A DNA stretch of 64,000 bases from Symbiodinium microadriaticum (GCA_001939145.1 LSRX01000365.1:124001-188000), one strand, 5' to 3'. Counted from the first letter of the stretch, positions 21,696 through 32,596 are shown. Notes: generated by a model from the sequence alone, not told the origin. Made by a program: numbers and translations.

Positions 21696-22106
21696 CTGTG
21701 CCGCACTGCGCCGATCGGGCCGAGCAGTAGGGTTCTTTGCGTGTCAAAGTATCTGGGCTTCTGGGAAAGGATGCGTGGAAGTCTCGTGCCTCAAGATCTA
21801 GTTCTACTGGGGTCCTGTTCTTTTTCCGAGGCTGCTACGACAAGAAACTCGAACCCTTAACGCTGAAACATCATCGCTAAAGCCCAAATCCCTAGGCCCT
21901 AGACCCTGAACCGAAACCCTAAACGCTCAAAGCTCGAGCCTATTCTAAGCCCGAGGGACGGCCTTGATCCCAGAACCCCTCCAAAACCTAAGCTCCGAGC
22001 CCCAAATCTAAACTTCCGCAACCCTTATATGACTTACGAACCCTAAATCCCTAAACCCAAAGCTCTAACCTTCTGAAGCCCAAGCAGTCGGGCTTTTTGT
22101 AGCTGC

Positions 22107-22180
22107 CAGGTTGCCACTGGTGCCGTCATTGCGATCTTCTCGTTGTTGGACATGACCACCGGAGCGGTCATTGCAATCGC
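22107..22180 (-). CDS. SOUL/HBP haem-binding protein, exon with two IAMTAPV motifs
   Basis: Acceptor CCCTTGAAGTAG, then AIAMTAPVVMSNNEKIAMTA, then PVAT, and probably a GC donor (ACCTG|GCAGCTAC). Two copies of the SOUL signature I-A-M-T-A-P-V stand 11 residues apart in one exon, with a third in the next. The family commonly shows K/A-I-A-M-T-A-P-V twice, so three copies is slightly unusual. CCCTAAA variants fill the downstream intron start on the plus strand (22000-22080). The plus-strand peptide VATGAVIAIFSLL is antisense to this exon. Confidence 0.75.
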
Positions 22181-22886
22181 CTACTTCAAGGGTCAGATGA
22201 ACAAACAGTAGGTGCTCATGCTTAGATAGATCCTTGTCAGAATGATCTCATTTTAAAGGCATAGCGTGCATTCACGGAAAGCTCGGCGGTAAATCCTCAG
22301 ACCTTGAACGCCAGCTTAAGGACGCCCCATGTTGGAACGAAGGCAAGTCGTGAAGGGTGTCAGGCTTTAGTTACGTTAGTGCTCGGGGCATCTATACATC
22401 AGTCTTTCAATACACCTCTGATACACCGACTCCCATTCTTTACAAAGGCCCTGATCTTATTAGGATCCCATCATTACCCTTTGTCGGGGATGGGGGGTTT
22501 CTGCTATTCAGGAGGGGTCTACCTTGAGGAGCAGTGTGACACCCATTCCTGCAGTTTCTTGACATGTGATCCGGATAGCCTCTAAAGGTAAGGGGTTTCT
22601 GAACCCGAGGTTCCTGAAACCAAGCCCTACCTGAACTATCCAGAATCTACGTTTTTGGAGCCACTGCCTCCTTGTCGCTCGTCTTCATGGATTGGTTCCT
22701 CTGTGGGCTTGCGAGAAAGCACTGGCAAGACAGTACACAGCCCCAAGATGTAACAGCGAGCCTGGAAACTTTCCTGCAGCATTCGCTCCCAAACACCAAA
22801 GGGCATCGGGCCGAACAAACACTGCACCAAGCTCTCGGAATCAGTATGAGGCCGACTCCTGAATTCTACACGCAAAGTCTTCAACC

Positions 22887-22982
22887 CTAACCCCAAACCC
22901 TGAACCCTAAACTCTAAACCTAAACCCTAAACCCTAAACCCTCAACTCTAAACCCAAACCCTAAACCTAAACCCTAAACTGC
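22887..22982 (-). repeat. CCCTAAA array
   Basis: About twelve CCCTAAA-type units with CCCAAAC, CTCTAAA and CCTAAAC variants. On the minus strand this is TTTAGGG, starting 13 nt after the donor of the exon at 22996-23099, so it forms the 5' part of that intron. Confidence 0.9.
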
Positions 22983-22995
22983 CTAAGCCGCAAAC

Positions 22996-23099
22996 CTGGA
23001 GTCTTGGGCAGCTCTCTGCAAGGAAAGGCTCTTTGGCTCCGAAACGGCGCCGATGTACCCAGCAAGGGTCCAGAAGGCTTCGTTCATGAACTTCTTCTC
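22996..23099 (-). CDS. SOUL/HBP haem-binding protein, FWTLAGYIG exon
   Basis: Acceptor AAACACACTCAG is preceded directly by an array of CCCTAAACCCCTAAA, and opens EKKFMNEAFWTLAGYIGAVS, then EPKSLSLQRAAQDS. The donor is CCAG|GTTTGCGG, followed by CTTAGG and TTTAGGG repeats. The block F-W-x-L-A-G-Y-I-G is the conserved N-terminal third of SOUL proteins, which there leads to the IAMTAPV motif. This is the cleanest example of an exon with CCCTAAA before it and TTTAGGG after it. Length 104 nt, start phase 0, end phase 2. Confidence 0.8.
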
Positions 23100-23104
23100 C
23101 TGAG

Positions 23105-23222
23105 TGTGTTTAGGGTTTAGGGGTTTAGGGTTTAGGGGTTAGGGGTTTAGGGTTTAGGGGTTTAGGGGTTTAGGGTTTAGGGGTTTAGGGGTTTAGGGTT
23201 TAGGGGTTTAGGGTCTAGGGAC
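23105..23222 (+). repeat. TTTAGGG/TTTAGGGG higher-order array
   Basis: About fifteen units without interruption, in which 7-mers (TTTAGGG) and 8-mers (TTTAGGGG) alternate in a 22-23 nt higher-order pattern. It is the longest regular telomere-like array in the window. On the coding strand it reads CCCTAAA and ends five bases before the acceptor AG of the exon at 22996-23099. Confidence 0.9.
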
Positions 23223-24109
23223 TGAGAGCCGCGGGGACTTGCTGGGAGTTTTTCCTGGGAATCAATGCACTCAGCTTGGCTCAGTCATGGTTCTTCATAC
23301 TTGGGCCCAGAAGGTGCCAGGTAGGAAGTGCCTTGGGCCCATGATGTACTTACTGTTTGACTACATGGACCCTGAGGGTTTGGTCCGTATAGCTTGGCGG
23401 ACTGGGTTAGGTAGGTTCCAACTAGGGTCGGGAACCGCGGTATGTCACTTGTCGGACATAGGAGATTGGCAGACAGGGTTGGGGTAAGGCCATAGACTCA
23501 ATCGGCCCGTCAGATTGACGTGCAGGATCAGCAGCCTATACCAAGATCTCATGGGTACAGGTAGGAGATGCATTCAACACAAGGCTGCTCCAGAGTGAAT
23601 GCAGGTTCGAGCTTCCGTCTTGGCATCTGGGTAGTCGTCGGAACACACCTCAGCAACTTCGACACAATGCCCTTCAGGGACAAGGCTTGAAAGACCTGAG
23701 CCTCTGCATTCTCCGGGTTGAAAGGTCTGCCCGAGACTATGCCAGAGAGGACTCTCATGTCAGTAGAAGCCAGGCACGCGCGGTTCAGTCACGATTCTCG
23801 AAGAAATGACTGAAGTGTGCATGGCGGCATGGCTTTGAGTCCTGGGGTTTGGGCTACAGGCTTCCGGAAGTATTACGAAGTATAGACTAGTAAGAGGCCC
23901 TCTACAAGATCGAATGGATCAATCTGACCTATACGAACCATGCACCGAAACCCTGGGGTCGGCCCTGTAACCCGTAACCCTTAACCCTAGACCCCCTGCA
24001 GAAAGAAAAGCATCCGAAGGACCCCCCAAAAGAGGAGAGAAGCCCAAAACCCTAAACCCTAAACCCTAACCCATAATCCGAACAACCCCCCCAAAAAAAA
24101 GAGGAAAGC

Positions 24110-24174
24110 CGGCCTTGGCGACCCAGGAGGGTGCATACTCCCGGCACTGCATGCCGCCCACGGTGCCGTGCATC
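24110..24174 (-). CDS. SOUL/HBP haem-binding protein, N-terminal REYAPS exon
   Basis: The minus strand reads MHGTVGGMQCREYAPSWVAK, then A, followed by a GC donor (GCCG|GCTTTCC) and, about 35 nt on, TTAGGGTTTAGGG. Near the N-terminus SOUL proteins carry E-V-R-x-Y-x-P-S-x-V-A, matched here by C-REYAPS-WVA. The acceptor is either CTGCGAG at 24175 or GGCATGCAG at 24147. A GT donor inside the exon (TCCTGG|GTCGCC) would give phase 0 into the next exon, so the 3' border is uncertain. Upstream exons with the start codon are not identified. Confidence 0.6.
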
Positions 24175-24513
24175 CTCGCAGGATTTTCCCACCCCAAAAC
24201 CCCCCCAAGAAGGAAGCATCCTCTCCTTACTACGGATTCCTTCAAGGGGCTTCTTTAGGGGCTTCCGTTTCAGACTTCCGTTTCAGGGTTCCTTTAAAGG
24301 GATTCCTGGGTCTCCTAAGGCTTCTATGCCTCAGGCTAGCTGTAGCTTGGGGGGGGGGTCCATGGCCTGAGGATGGCCTTATACGCGTTTCTCGTTTGGA
24401 GTAGGGTTTCGGGTTTGTTTTTTGGGCTCCGGCAGGTTTCGGGTTTAGGTCTGAGTGTTTACAGCTTGGCGTTTAGGGAACAACATGATCGGAAACTCTC
24501 AAGGCCAAAATGT

Positions 24514-24593
24514 CTGCAGAACGCAGGCCTCAAACATCTTCAAAGCCATGTCTTCATGAATGGAGCCATCCCCCACCGAAGCCCCAAGGGCTC
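24514..24593 (-). CDS. Candidate exon upstream of the haem-binding gene
   Basis: Acceptor GACGGCTAG, then ALGASVGDGSIHEDMALKMF and EACVLQ with GC-rich codons. The donor is not clear. It could be a 5' exon of the haem-binding gene, but the peptide shows no motif that proves it. Confidence 0.25.
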
Positions 24594-25142
24594 CTAGCCG
24601 TCACTGAAAGCTTCGAGCCTTGAAAAGTGAAGCGGCAGTACATTTCGCTACAACTGCTGTAGTCTTAGACCCATAATCAATCCTACTTGCTAAATCCTGA
24701 TCCTCTGACTCCAGGTACTCCGTAGGGTGCGCCTGCAGACCCTAAACCCAAACCCTAAACGCATTGGGAGGTCGGACGAGGGCTGTCAAGAGACCGGTTG
24801 GGGCTGACACCACCAAACCCTGCCCCATGAATCCTAACCTAGCTCGAAGGTCTCAGGCCTAAACCCTACTTCCTGGATTCTTGACCCCGAAACCTAGACC
24901 CAAAGAGTAGTGAGTTGCCCTCTCGACATCACTACTTTTTCAGTTTTGGGCTTTCGGGTCTGGGCTTCAGGGCTACAGAGTAGCGATCACTCCAAGGGCT
25001 GCCAAGCATCTTGTACTCAGGCATCTCCTGCCGTTTGGTGTTTGGTGATTCGGGCTAGGGTTTGGGCTTAGGGTTTAGGTTTTAGGGTTTGGGCTTTAGG
25101 CTTTCGGGTTCAGAGCTCTGAAAGGTCTACATGGGCAGGAGT

Positions 25143-25277
25143 TAAAGGCCTGGAAGAACAGCGGGGTTGGAGATGATAGGGTTTAGTTGCACTCATGCAG
25201 GGCTTTGGGAGCTAAAGGCCTGGAAGAGCAGCGGGGTTGGAGATGATAGGGTTTAGTTGCACTCATGCAGGGCTTTG
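25143..25277 (+). repeat. Tandem duplication, 70-bp period
   Basis: Two nearly identical copies (one base different over about 60) start at 25143 and 25213: TAAAGGCCTGGAAGAACAGC and so on to CATGCAGGGCTTTG. Each includes an ATAGGGTTTAG telomere-like word. The high identity says the duplication is recent. Confidence 0.9.
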
Positions 25278-25513
25278 CATGCACTGCGAGCACGCAGCCG
25301 TCTTGCTGCAGGCCTCCTGGGTTTCGCGCTATAGCTCCTGAGACTTCTCTCGTCGATAAGTTTGATGACTTGTCTACCTTTTCGTCTCCCGATGCCTTCA
25401 ATGCTGCTGACCTGATGCTCACTGGAGAGCTCTTGCAGAACCGGAGCAGCCACATCCCAAGAGCAGAAATGAGAAAACCTCAGCGCATCCGAGCCCTGAA
25501 AGGCTCCTCGTGA

Positions 25514-28500
25514 ATGATGCCGAAGACAATGCCCATGGTTGCAAAGAGTGCGGTTTTTGGGCAGGGAGGTCTATCTACTGCGTCGTGCTGCAAGCCGCGA
25601 ACTGCGGAGGGGCAAGGGATCGAAAAGCGCATACTTGCAATGGCAGGAATAGCCGTCGCAATGGCAGTTGCCATATGTAACAGCAGTAGTAATCACAGAT
25701 GCGGAAGGTGGTCAACAAATCACAACATGAAGGACACACACGCGCACAACCCGAGTCTCTGCCACTACGGCACTTTGGCGAGGAGATCCATTCGCATATC
25801 TCTGTACATCTATAAGCCCTAAACTCAACACCCCTCCCTGAACCCTAAACTTTGACCCTAAACCGTGAAATGTGTTGTATCGCTTCGGAGGCAGGGGGTG
25901 GAAGATACCTGAACCCTGTGGGTTTGGGGTTTACAAGCTACAGCTAGACATGTCGCAGAGCGCCGCGATTCGGATTGCAGCGGCCCTGTTTGTTCACTCC
26001 ACTTTCGGGCGTGCTCGGCTGCACATCCTGAGTTAAGCTGGTGCGCTGAGGCTGAAGGCTGAGGGTATAGCTAAGGGGAATTGAGGGTTTTGGGTGTTCA
26101 TGGCTGGATCTGGACCTGAGGCTCGAAACAACATATCTTCAATTAAATACACATGTCTAGTTGGGATGTGTAGACGAATAGGACTTAACTCCCACTTCCT
26201 AGGCGCATGCACTCTTCTTGCGCCTGCTTACCTGCCAAAACTCCGACCAACAATCTCCTAAAGGCTTCAACCCTGTCGAACTTCCTCCACACCCGGCTTC
26301 ATGCACCCGGGCATAGGGCTTAGGGTTCCGGGCTTGTTTAGGGCTTAGGGTTTGGGGTTTAGGGTTTCGGGCCAACTAGACAGTCAAGCCGAGGCAGGTT
26401 CGACAAGGTCTTGGTCAAAGCGTGACATATCCAGGCTGACCCCTACCCACCACGAGCGCCTTTGACGGGACCCGAAGCCCCAAGCCCTGACTCCCAAACC
26501 CTAAAAGCGCCAAGCCCAACAACCGAAAGCTTGCGCCGGGTTTCCATAAGAGAGGTCCGGTCGTATCAACCCACACGAAGCCATCGCCATTCGAGTCCAA
26601 GCAGTTGCTGGTGCTGATGAGACCTCAGGAGGGGGTTTAGGGTGTCCCCGCGTACAACTCGGACCCCTTAAACCCTACTTGCAGGATCAGGGAAATTAGT
26701 AAAAAAGGTTATATGAGCAAAGGGCTATAATCATATCATTATATCTACTGATACCCTCATTGAGGTACAAATAATCCTACTCGCTGCGGCCCCTGAACCT
26801 CTAAGAACAGCTCTATACAGTTTCTGAACCTTAGATAATGTCAGAGCTCTAACTTGACACTGTCAGCCTCATGCCAAAACTTTAGGCGACTTTGGGAAAG
26901 ACGCTGCAAACCGCCACTGCCTACCTTCCTGACCGTCTAACCCTAAGTAAACCGAACCATGGATCGGCCAAGGGATCCTGGACTAGCTAATTCAATGACT
27001 CAAGACCCTGAAAAAAACCCTAAATGCTGAACCCATAGACTCACAAATCTCCCAAACCCTAAACCCCAAAATCCTGAACCAAAAACCCCAATTCCCCAAA
27101 ACCCTACAGCCATAGACCCTAAAGTTCAAAAGACTCTTTTGCCCCAAATGCCCAAACAACTCTACAGCCACAAACCCTTTAAAAAACTGGACCGGAGTCG
27201 AAGCTGAGGCCAAGAACCGCCCCACTCCAGATCTGCATCCTCTGCGCTGCGCAGCTTGATTTGTTCTTTCGGCTTTTCGGGTTTAAGGTTTATAGGGTTT
27301 AGGGTTTAGGGTTTAGGATTTAGGGCCTGGGAAGAATTTACAAGGAGGGTAGAAAGGGTTGTCTTGCAAAGCTTTAAGGGGGTGGTTAATTAAGAGTTCT
27401 AGAAGCTTTAGCAAGGGGTTATAACGGTGTTAAACGGTTTCAGTATGGGCGCTACAGGGTTGTATATGGAGTTATGGAGCTTCTATCGGGGTTTTACTAC
27501 GGGGTTGCAGTGTGGGATTTATACCAGTTCCATAAGTGGGAAGCAAGGGTTTTATTGCAGGGTCTCAAAGGATTTGTTAGGCTCAGAGGTGTTATTGCGC
27601 GGTCTTCAGATGGGTTCTACAAAGGCTTGTATTGTTTAGGCTTAGAATATGAGTGTTACACAGGTTTGCAAGGGTTCGATGAGGGTTTCTGAAAGTCAAA
27701 GGTCCGATGAAAGGGTGGATGTAGGGATTTGTAATACAAAGGTTTCTAAAATGGTTGTATGGCCGAAAACCTCAAAACCGTCGACCACACACACGGCACC
27801 ACACCCTGAACCTACTGACCGTAGTGTTATAAGCACCACCAAACTCGAAATCCTGCAGCATGGCATACCTTAAGCTTTTTGAAGTTCAGGGATTGAGGTC
27901 AGGCGGTTGTTCCAGGATTTTTGACGTGCAGGCGAGCAGGTGGCTGGATGTGGGCAACCATGCTTCGGGTTTTTGGGCTGCTAGCAACTTCAGAATTGAA
28001 ACATGCGCAGGCCTTACATTTCTTTAAAACATAGGGACTCTTTCTTTCGGAACTTCAATATGGGGACACCTGCCTCGTAGAACCGCCCCTTGAAACATAT
28101 AGCCTGGCCCGAACCAGAGCAACCTGGACTAGGCTTGAAGAAACCCAACAAAACTTAAGGTTAACTGCTACAGAAAGGAAGGACCAGTGTCTGCAGGATG
28201 CTTTCAGCTGGCGGTCCTCCACATCCCAAAGCAAGCCTTTCGTCGATGCCTTGACCTCATGCCAGGGAGCGCCGTCACTTGTTTCAAAGGGCTTAAGTAT
28301 TCAAGCCTTAGTGAAAGCTTCGGGTTTAGGGGTTAGGATCATATGGGTTCACGGCCAGAACGGTCAAGCTACATTGGACGTAGGGTTTTGCGTGGGCGCT
28401 GTCACAGGACACTCTCATCTCAACGAATGGGAACATAAGCGGCAGTCGCTGCGCATGATGTAGCATACAACAGTAAGTTAGAGAAAGCCAGCAGGTTGTT

Positions 28501-28998
28501 GATTGAGCCGGAACGACGGCTTCACAACCCACACTCTGAACCTTATGCCGCGTGCCATACCAGCTGGGCGGAAACCCTCACAACTGAAAGATTTCAGTGG
28601 GTGCTGATATACCAGTGGTTCATTAGCTCCGTCGCCAAGGTGCAGGGCCGCCCAGCGGAACCTCAGCATCAGGACACGGGCAAAATCCTCTGAACCACGG
28701 GAGGTCGTATGAGTGAACATGAACAACATCAGCAAGATATATAAAAAAGGGTCAGCAAAAAACAAAAAAAAACAGCCCTGGGTACGTCCCGACCTCTGTA
28801 GAAACCAGATCCCTTGATGAACCTACAGAGTATAGCTCTACAAAGCTGCATAAAACCCTTCATGAGCCATAAAACAAACATGACAACCGAACAAAAATCT
28901 GAAAAGCGTCGCATTTTCTTTTTCGAGGGACGAGGCCGCAGCTGCTGGGAGGCGCGGCGAAACCACCGAGCCGGTGGCGGCCCTGCAGGTTTGCTGGA
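25514..28998. other. Long stretch with no secure gene
   Basis: Telomere-like clusters of both orientations (25815-25870, 26310-26372, 26490, 27005-27120, 27290-27326). A DPLADPWF-reading segment on the minus strand at 26950-26978 has an AG acceptor (GCTAGTCCAG) and might be another DPW mini-exon, but it is too short to claim. At 28920-28980 a GC-rich island can be read on both strands. Confidence 0.45.
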
Positions 28999-29137
28999 AA
29001 GGAAAGGTCTCTATCTGTCTCTATCTATCTATCTATCTAATCTAATCTAATCTAATTTAATCTATCTAATCTATCTAATCTATCTACCTACCTACCTACC
29101 TACCTACCTATCTATCTATCTATCTATCTATATGTAT

Positions 29138-29175
<38 letters not shown>

Positions 29176-29190
29176 AGCGAGAGAGAGGGA
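28999..29190. repeat. Compound microsatellite (TCTA, TCTAA, CCTA, GA)
   Basis: TCTATCTATC, then TCTAATCTAA, then CCTACCTACC, then TCTATCTATC, then a (GA)n tract of about 50 bp. The stepwise change of unit suggests successive slippage from one seed. Confidence 0.95.
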
Positions 29191-29212
29191 GGGAGGCTCG
29201 GCTCTCTCCCTT

Positions 29213-29325
29213 CTAGGGTCCATGTGCCCAAATATTTTCTACTTTGGCCGTAAAGTACGTAGTCCCTATGTCGGTACTTTGGGGGTTTAGAGTTTTCCCG
29301 AATTTGGGCCCATGGATCCTCTGGG
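29213..29325 (+). mobile_element. Foldback element family G
   Basis: It begins TAGGGTCCATGTGCCCAAAT and ends AATTTGGGCCCATGGATCCT, an inverted repeat of about 20 bp. The interior TAGTCCCTATGTCGGTACTT is shared with 39566-39660 (TAGTCCCTATATTGGTACTT). Confidence 0.75.
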
Positions 29326-30044
29326 TCTGGTTTGGGGTGTATGCGGTTTAGGGTTGGCCGTGCAGTAGTGTGAAAGCGCGCATGTATCTTGCGACAAAGT
29401 CACATCGAATGCCGCCTACTGCGGCCATCAGCTATCAACGACTGATTGTGAGGGCTTTTCCTGTGAAGCACTGCCTAAGGCAGCAAAAATCATCCATCCA
29501 AACCCATTGCTTTATGGTGTAGGCCGAGACTCATGAAAAATGCATTCCGAGGCCCTTGTGCTAGCACAACTTGCGAAGATCCATACTTCGTTGAGGGTAA
29601 AACCGAATTAAGACAGCACCACGACAACTACGAACTCGGAAGTCAGACTCTGCTGACTTGAAGCTTTGAGTTGAGGTCATCTCAGAACCTCGTAAGATGA
29701 AGTGGTCAAGCACACCTTGCTGTCTCTTCCGATGCACTTCCATCAGCCTGACACCCAGCATCCTAGCACGCCACGTTGCCGAGCATGGCATTCGTCGGAA
29801 CAGCAAGACCGGCAACACAACGGCAACACAAAACGCCGGAAGCAATGCTGACACGAACCCGAGTCGACGAAGAACCATGCTTCATGGTTTAGGTATACAG
29901 CGCTTTGAGAAAAAGCATTGGGCTACTCGATTCTGAATTCTTACACCTACACCCAAAGCACTGAACCTTACACCCTAAACCCTGAACCTTAAACCAAGAG
30001 CCGCCCCAATCTAAACCCTAAACCTTCAATCCTCAACCCTGAAC

Positions 30045-30142
30045 CGTATCCTCTGCCCACTTCCCGGCAACCTCGCGAAGCAGGGCACAGATGCAATCGT
30101 CACCTGCAGACCGGTTGAAGCGGAGAGCTAGAGCCTCCAGGG
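30045..30142 (-). CDS. Candidate exon, function unknown
   Basis: Acceptor GTAATCCCTAG (CCCTAAACC just upstream), then LEALALRFNRSAGDDCICAL, then LREVAGKWAEDT, then a GT donor (GATACG|GTTCAGGGTTGAGG) leading into telomere-like variants. An internal donor (TCTGCAG|GTGACG) could shorten it. The peptide is amphipathic and coding-like, with no family recognised. Its flanks follow the CCCTAAA-exon-TTTAGGG rule exactly. Confidence 0.5.
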
Positions 30143-30712
30143 CTAGGGATTACAGGTTTAGGGACAAGGTTTAGGGTTGTTGAGGGCCTTGGGTTTAGAG
30201 TTTAGGATAATAGGCTTAGCCGTTTAGCCATAAGGTCTAGGGTTTAATTCAAGACAGGCTTAAGGATAAGGGCGTATTTGGAGGTTAGGATATGGTTAGG
30301 GATACGGCTCTTGGGTTCCTAGAGGCACAATTTGGGGTCTGAGCACAGGAATTTCAGTGTGGTGCAGCACTTTCACGGAAAATCTCTGAAGAGACCAGCT
30401 AGCAGCATCAAGGCCACAAAACGAGTCCGGTATTTAGGTTCAAAGTTTCGTAGGGCTAGATACTAACATCGGCACGTCAGAGCACTGCCCCGCCGGCAAA
30501 ATAATTTGAGCGAAGAAAAGTTGCCCACGGCATCCTCATCCTGAAATTCTCGTGGCTGCTTGCCCCGTGTTGACACCAAAAGCTGTGTTCCTATGATTCT
30601 GCACATCATGGCCGTTCAGACGGGTCCTTATAGCCTCAGTCTGGGGCTCTGGTGCATTCACGGATTTGGCCTCGGGTTTGGGGGCCAAGGGTCTCTGTTC
30701 CAACGACCCTAC

Positions 30713-30841
30713 CCGCTGAACTGAGGAATGAAGTAGTGATATAGGTGCCTTAATAATTCGAAAGGGTTTCGGGGCATATTGTACTATAGTTACTATAGCT
30801 ATCATAAGGATCCCAGCCGCTGAACTGAGGAATGAAGTAGT
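30713..30841 (+). mobile_element. Truncated family B element between 25-bp direct repeats
   Basis: A family B left half (ATAGGTGCCTTAATAATTCG, AAAGGGTTTCGGGGCATATT, TATCATAAGGATCCCA) lies between two exact copies of a 25-base direct repeat that starts CCGCTGAACTGAGGAATGAA, at 30713-30737 and 30817-30841. The other elements of this type show no such duplication. Confidence 0.75.
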
Positions 30842-31272
30842 ATCGATGAGAGTTACGATTAGGAGGACCCTTGGGGTATAGACCCTCCCAGTAAGGTCCC
30901 TCTTATAAGAGAGCCACAAGTAGGGCTTAAGTAGGGTCCCCTGTAAGGGCTCTCCCTAATACTGCCTAGGACCGGTGAACTGAGGGAAGGCGGGAAATCC
31001 GGAAGGGAGCGGCCTAACTAAAGCCACTACACACCACAACCGTCTGTTCACCCGGAAACCTCTATATACACCGAACATCCCCCCTAAATCCTAAACTCTG
31101 AACACTTACCCGAAGTCCTAATCTCTGAACACTCAGTCTAAATCCTAAACCCAGAACATTTAAATCTACTCATGCGTCCTGAACCCAACCTCGAGGCCCA
31201 CGGAGACCCGATAAAGCTGAGACCCGGACTGACCATGGCCACGCAGATCTCCTGCTGGGAGTATAAGACCTG

Positions 31273-31410
31273 TGTAAAACTGAAGCCTTGCAGCCCTAAA
31301 TCTTAGAAACGATTGAACCTGATAAAGCCCATAACCCTATGTAAAACTAAAGACCTGCAGCCCTAAATAATAGAAACCCTTTACCCCGTTAAAGCCCTTA
31401 ACCCTAAACT
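31273..31410. repeat. Tandem duplication, about 68-bp period
   Basis: Two diverged copies of TGTAAAACTGAAGCCTTGCA, then GCCCTAAATCTTAGAAAC, then GATAAAGCCCATAACCCTA. CCCTAAA-type words are part of the unit. A looser repeat of TAAATCCTAAACTCTGAACA lies just upstream (31080-31160). Confidence 0.7.
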
Positions 31411-31750
31411 ACACCGTTAAAGCCATGAAGCCCAAACCCCGAACGCTATGTGGGGAGGCTTAGGGTTTAGGGTTGAGGGAGGAGCCCATGAATTATAGAA
31501 GGCTTCTAAATGTGATTTGCTGTCTCCGGGGTACTGAAGATTAGAAGTGTTTAGGGTTATGAGGTCAGGGACCAAAACTAGGGTAACAGTGTTAGAAAGA
31601 CTTGGAGGACAACAGCATCTCCTGTAAAATTTGCATTTAGGGGTCTTGGGCGCGGGGTAGTATAGACCCTAGAAACGGGGATCATGGACGCCCACAATGA
31701 AATCCTCAACCCCTACACCCTAAACCCCCTAAAGCCTAAACCAAAGTAAC

Positions 31751-31823
31751 CCGTCCTGGACATGGGCCGCTTTGTGCATTGCATTCATCGCCGCGAAGGT
31801 ATGGTCCAAGCGGCCCTCAACAC
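31751..31823 (-). CDS. Candidate exon, function unknown
   Basis: Acceptor TCCGAAGACCCAG, then VEGRLDHTFAAMNAMHKAAH and VQDG, then a GT donor (GACGG|GTTACTTTGGTTTAGG). The start is phase 1, so the preceding exon must end one base into a codon. The plus strand can also be read as a peptide (MGRFVHCIHRREGM...), but the splice sites and flanks favour the minus strand. CCCTAAA stands upstream and TTTAGG follows the donor. No family recognised. Confidence 0.45.
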
Positions 31824-31850
31824 CTGGGTCTTCGGAATGACATGGCTTTT

Positions 31851-31960
31851 GGATGTTCTGAGTTCTGGCTCCAATTGGGACTTTAGGGTTTTAGGGATGT
31901 TCTAAATTCTGGTTCCAATTAGGACTTTAGGGTTTTAGGGATGTTCTGAATTCTGGTTCC
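31851..31960 (+). repeat. Tandem repeat, 44-bp period, 2.5 copies
   Basis: Units start at 31851, 31895 and 31939: GGATGTTCTGAGTTCTGGCT, then CCAATT, then GGGACTTTAGGGTTTTA. Each full unit carries one TTTAGGG word. Copies differ at only a few bases, so they are recent. Confidence 0.9.
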
Positions 31961-32596
31961 TATGCCTTTAGCTTGCTCTGTAATGAGCTGCAGCCGAAAG
32001 AACTATCTCGAAAAGCAACGTTAACAGCCGCCATGGTGCCTTCCAATGACTGCTCCCTGCAATCGTTCCCCAACAGCTCCGGCAGACGCAATATTCGGTT
32101 TAGGGTTTCTTAGGGGCCGAGTACCCTAGCCCAAAAAAGGCTAACCCTTTGAATTATATTAGGTTTATATAAGCCCCAAAAGGTTAAAGGTTAATTACCT
32201 AATCAGCCCCAAAGGTTTAGGGTTTGGGGTTTAAGGTAAGCTCTCGATTTTGACTTAGGTTACAGCCATCCAACTGTCGTATGCAGCAGAGGCTCCGGCA
32301 AACTGTCCCACGACGCAAACGCGCTCACAGCCAGCTTCCTCCCGCTGTAGGAGCTTTTCCGAAGTCTCTACAAGAGCTTCGTAAGATTTGCCTTCATTGT
32401 TTGGGTTTAGGGCTGAAGGATTAGAGAGTTGACAGTGAACCGCCTCCCTCAGAAATCTGCATGCGACCTCTCAGAGTTTTCGACCTAGGTCGTGCTGCCG
32501 TTCAACCTACACCCCTGTCAGGCAGCGGCATTGTTCTTGATCGTGTGCTCTACAGGGGCACATCAACGACTGAATACCATAGAAGCATAAACAAGA

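Noticed and set aside
21640-22200. Plus-strand peptides TTGAVMAMASLEVMT and VATGAVIAIFSLL as a membrane protein
   Set aside because: They are the antisense of the IAMTAPV exons; the minus-strand reading gives a family signature three times.
22672-22890. Exon between SOUL exons (plus FGATASLSLVFMDWFLCGLA, minus PTEEPIHEDERQGGSGSK)
   Set aside because: Both strands readable, borders weak, and not needed to complete the SOUL motif order.
25253-25513. Coding segment on either strand (plus SLVDKFDDLSTFSSPDAFNA, minus VIKLIDERSLRSYSAKPRRP)
   Set aside because: Both strands give plausible peptides and neither has a complete splice pair, so no call was made.
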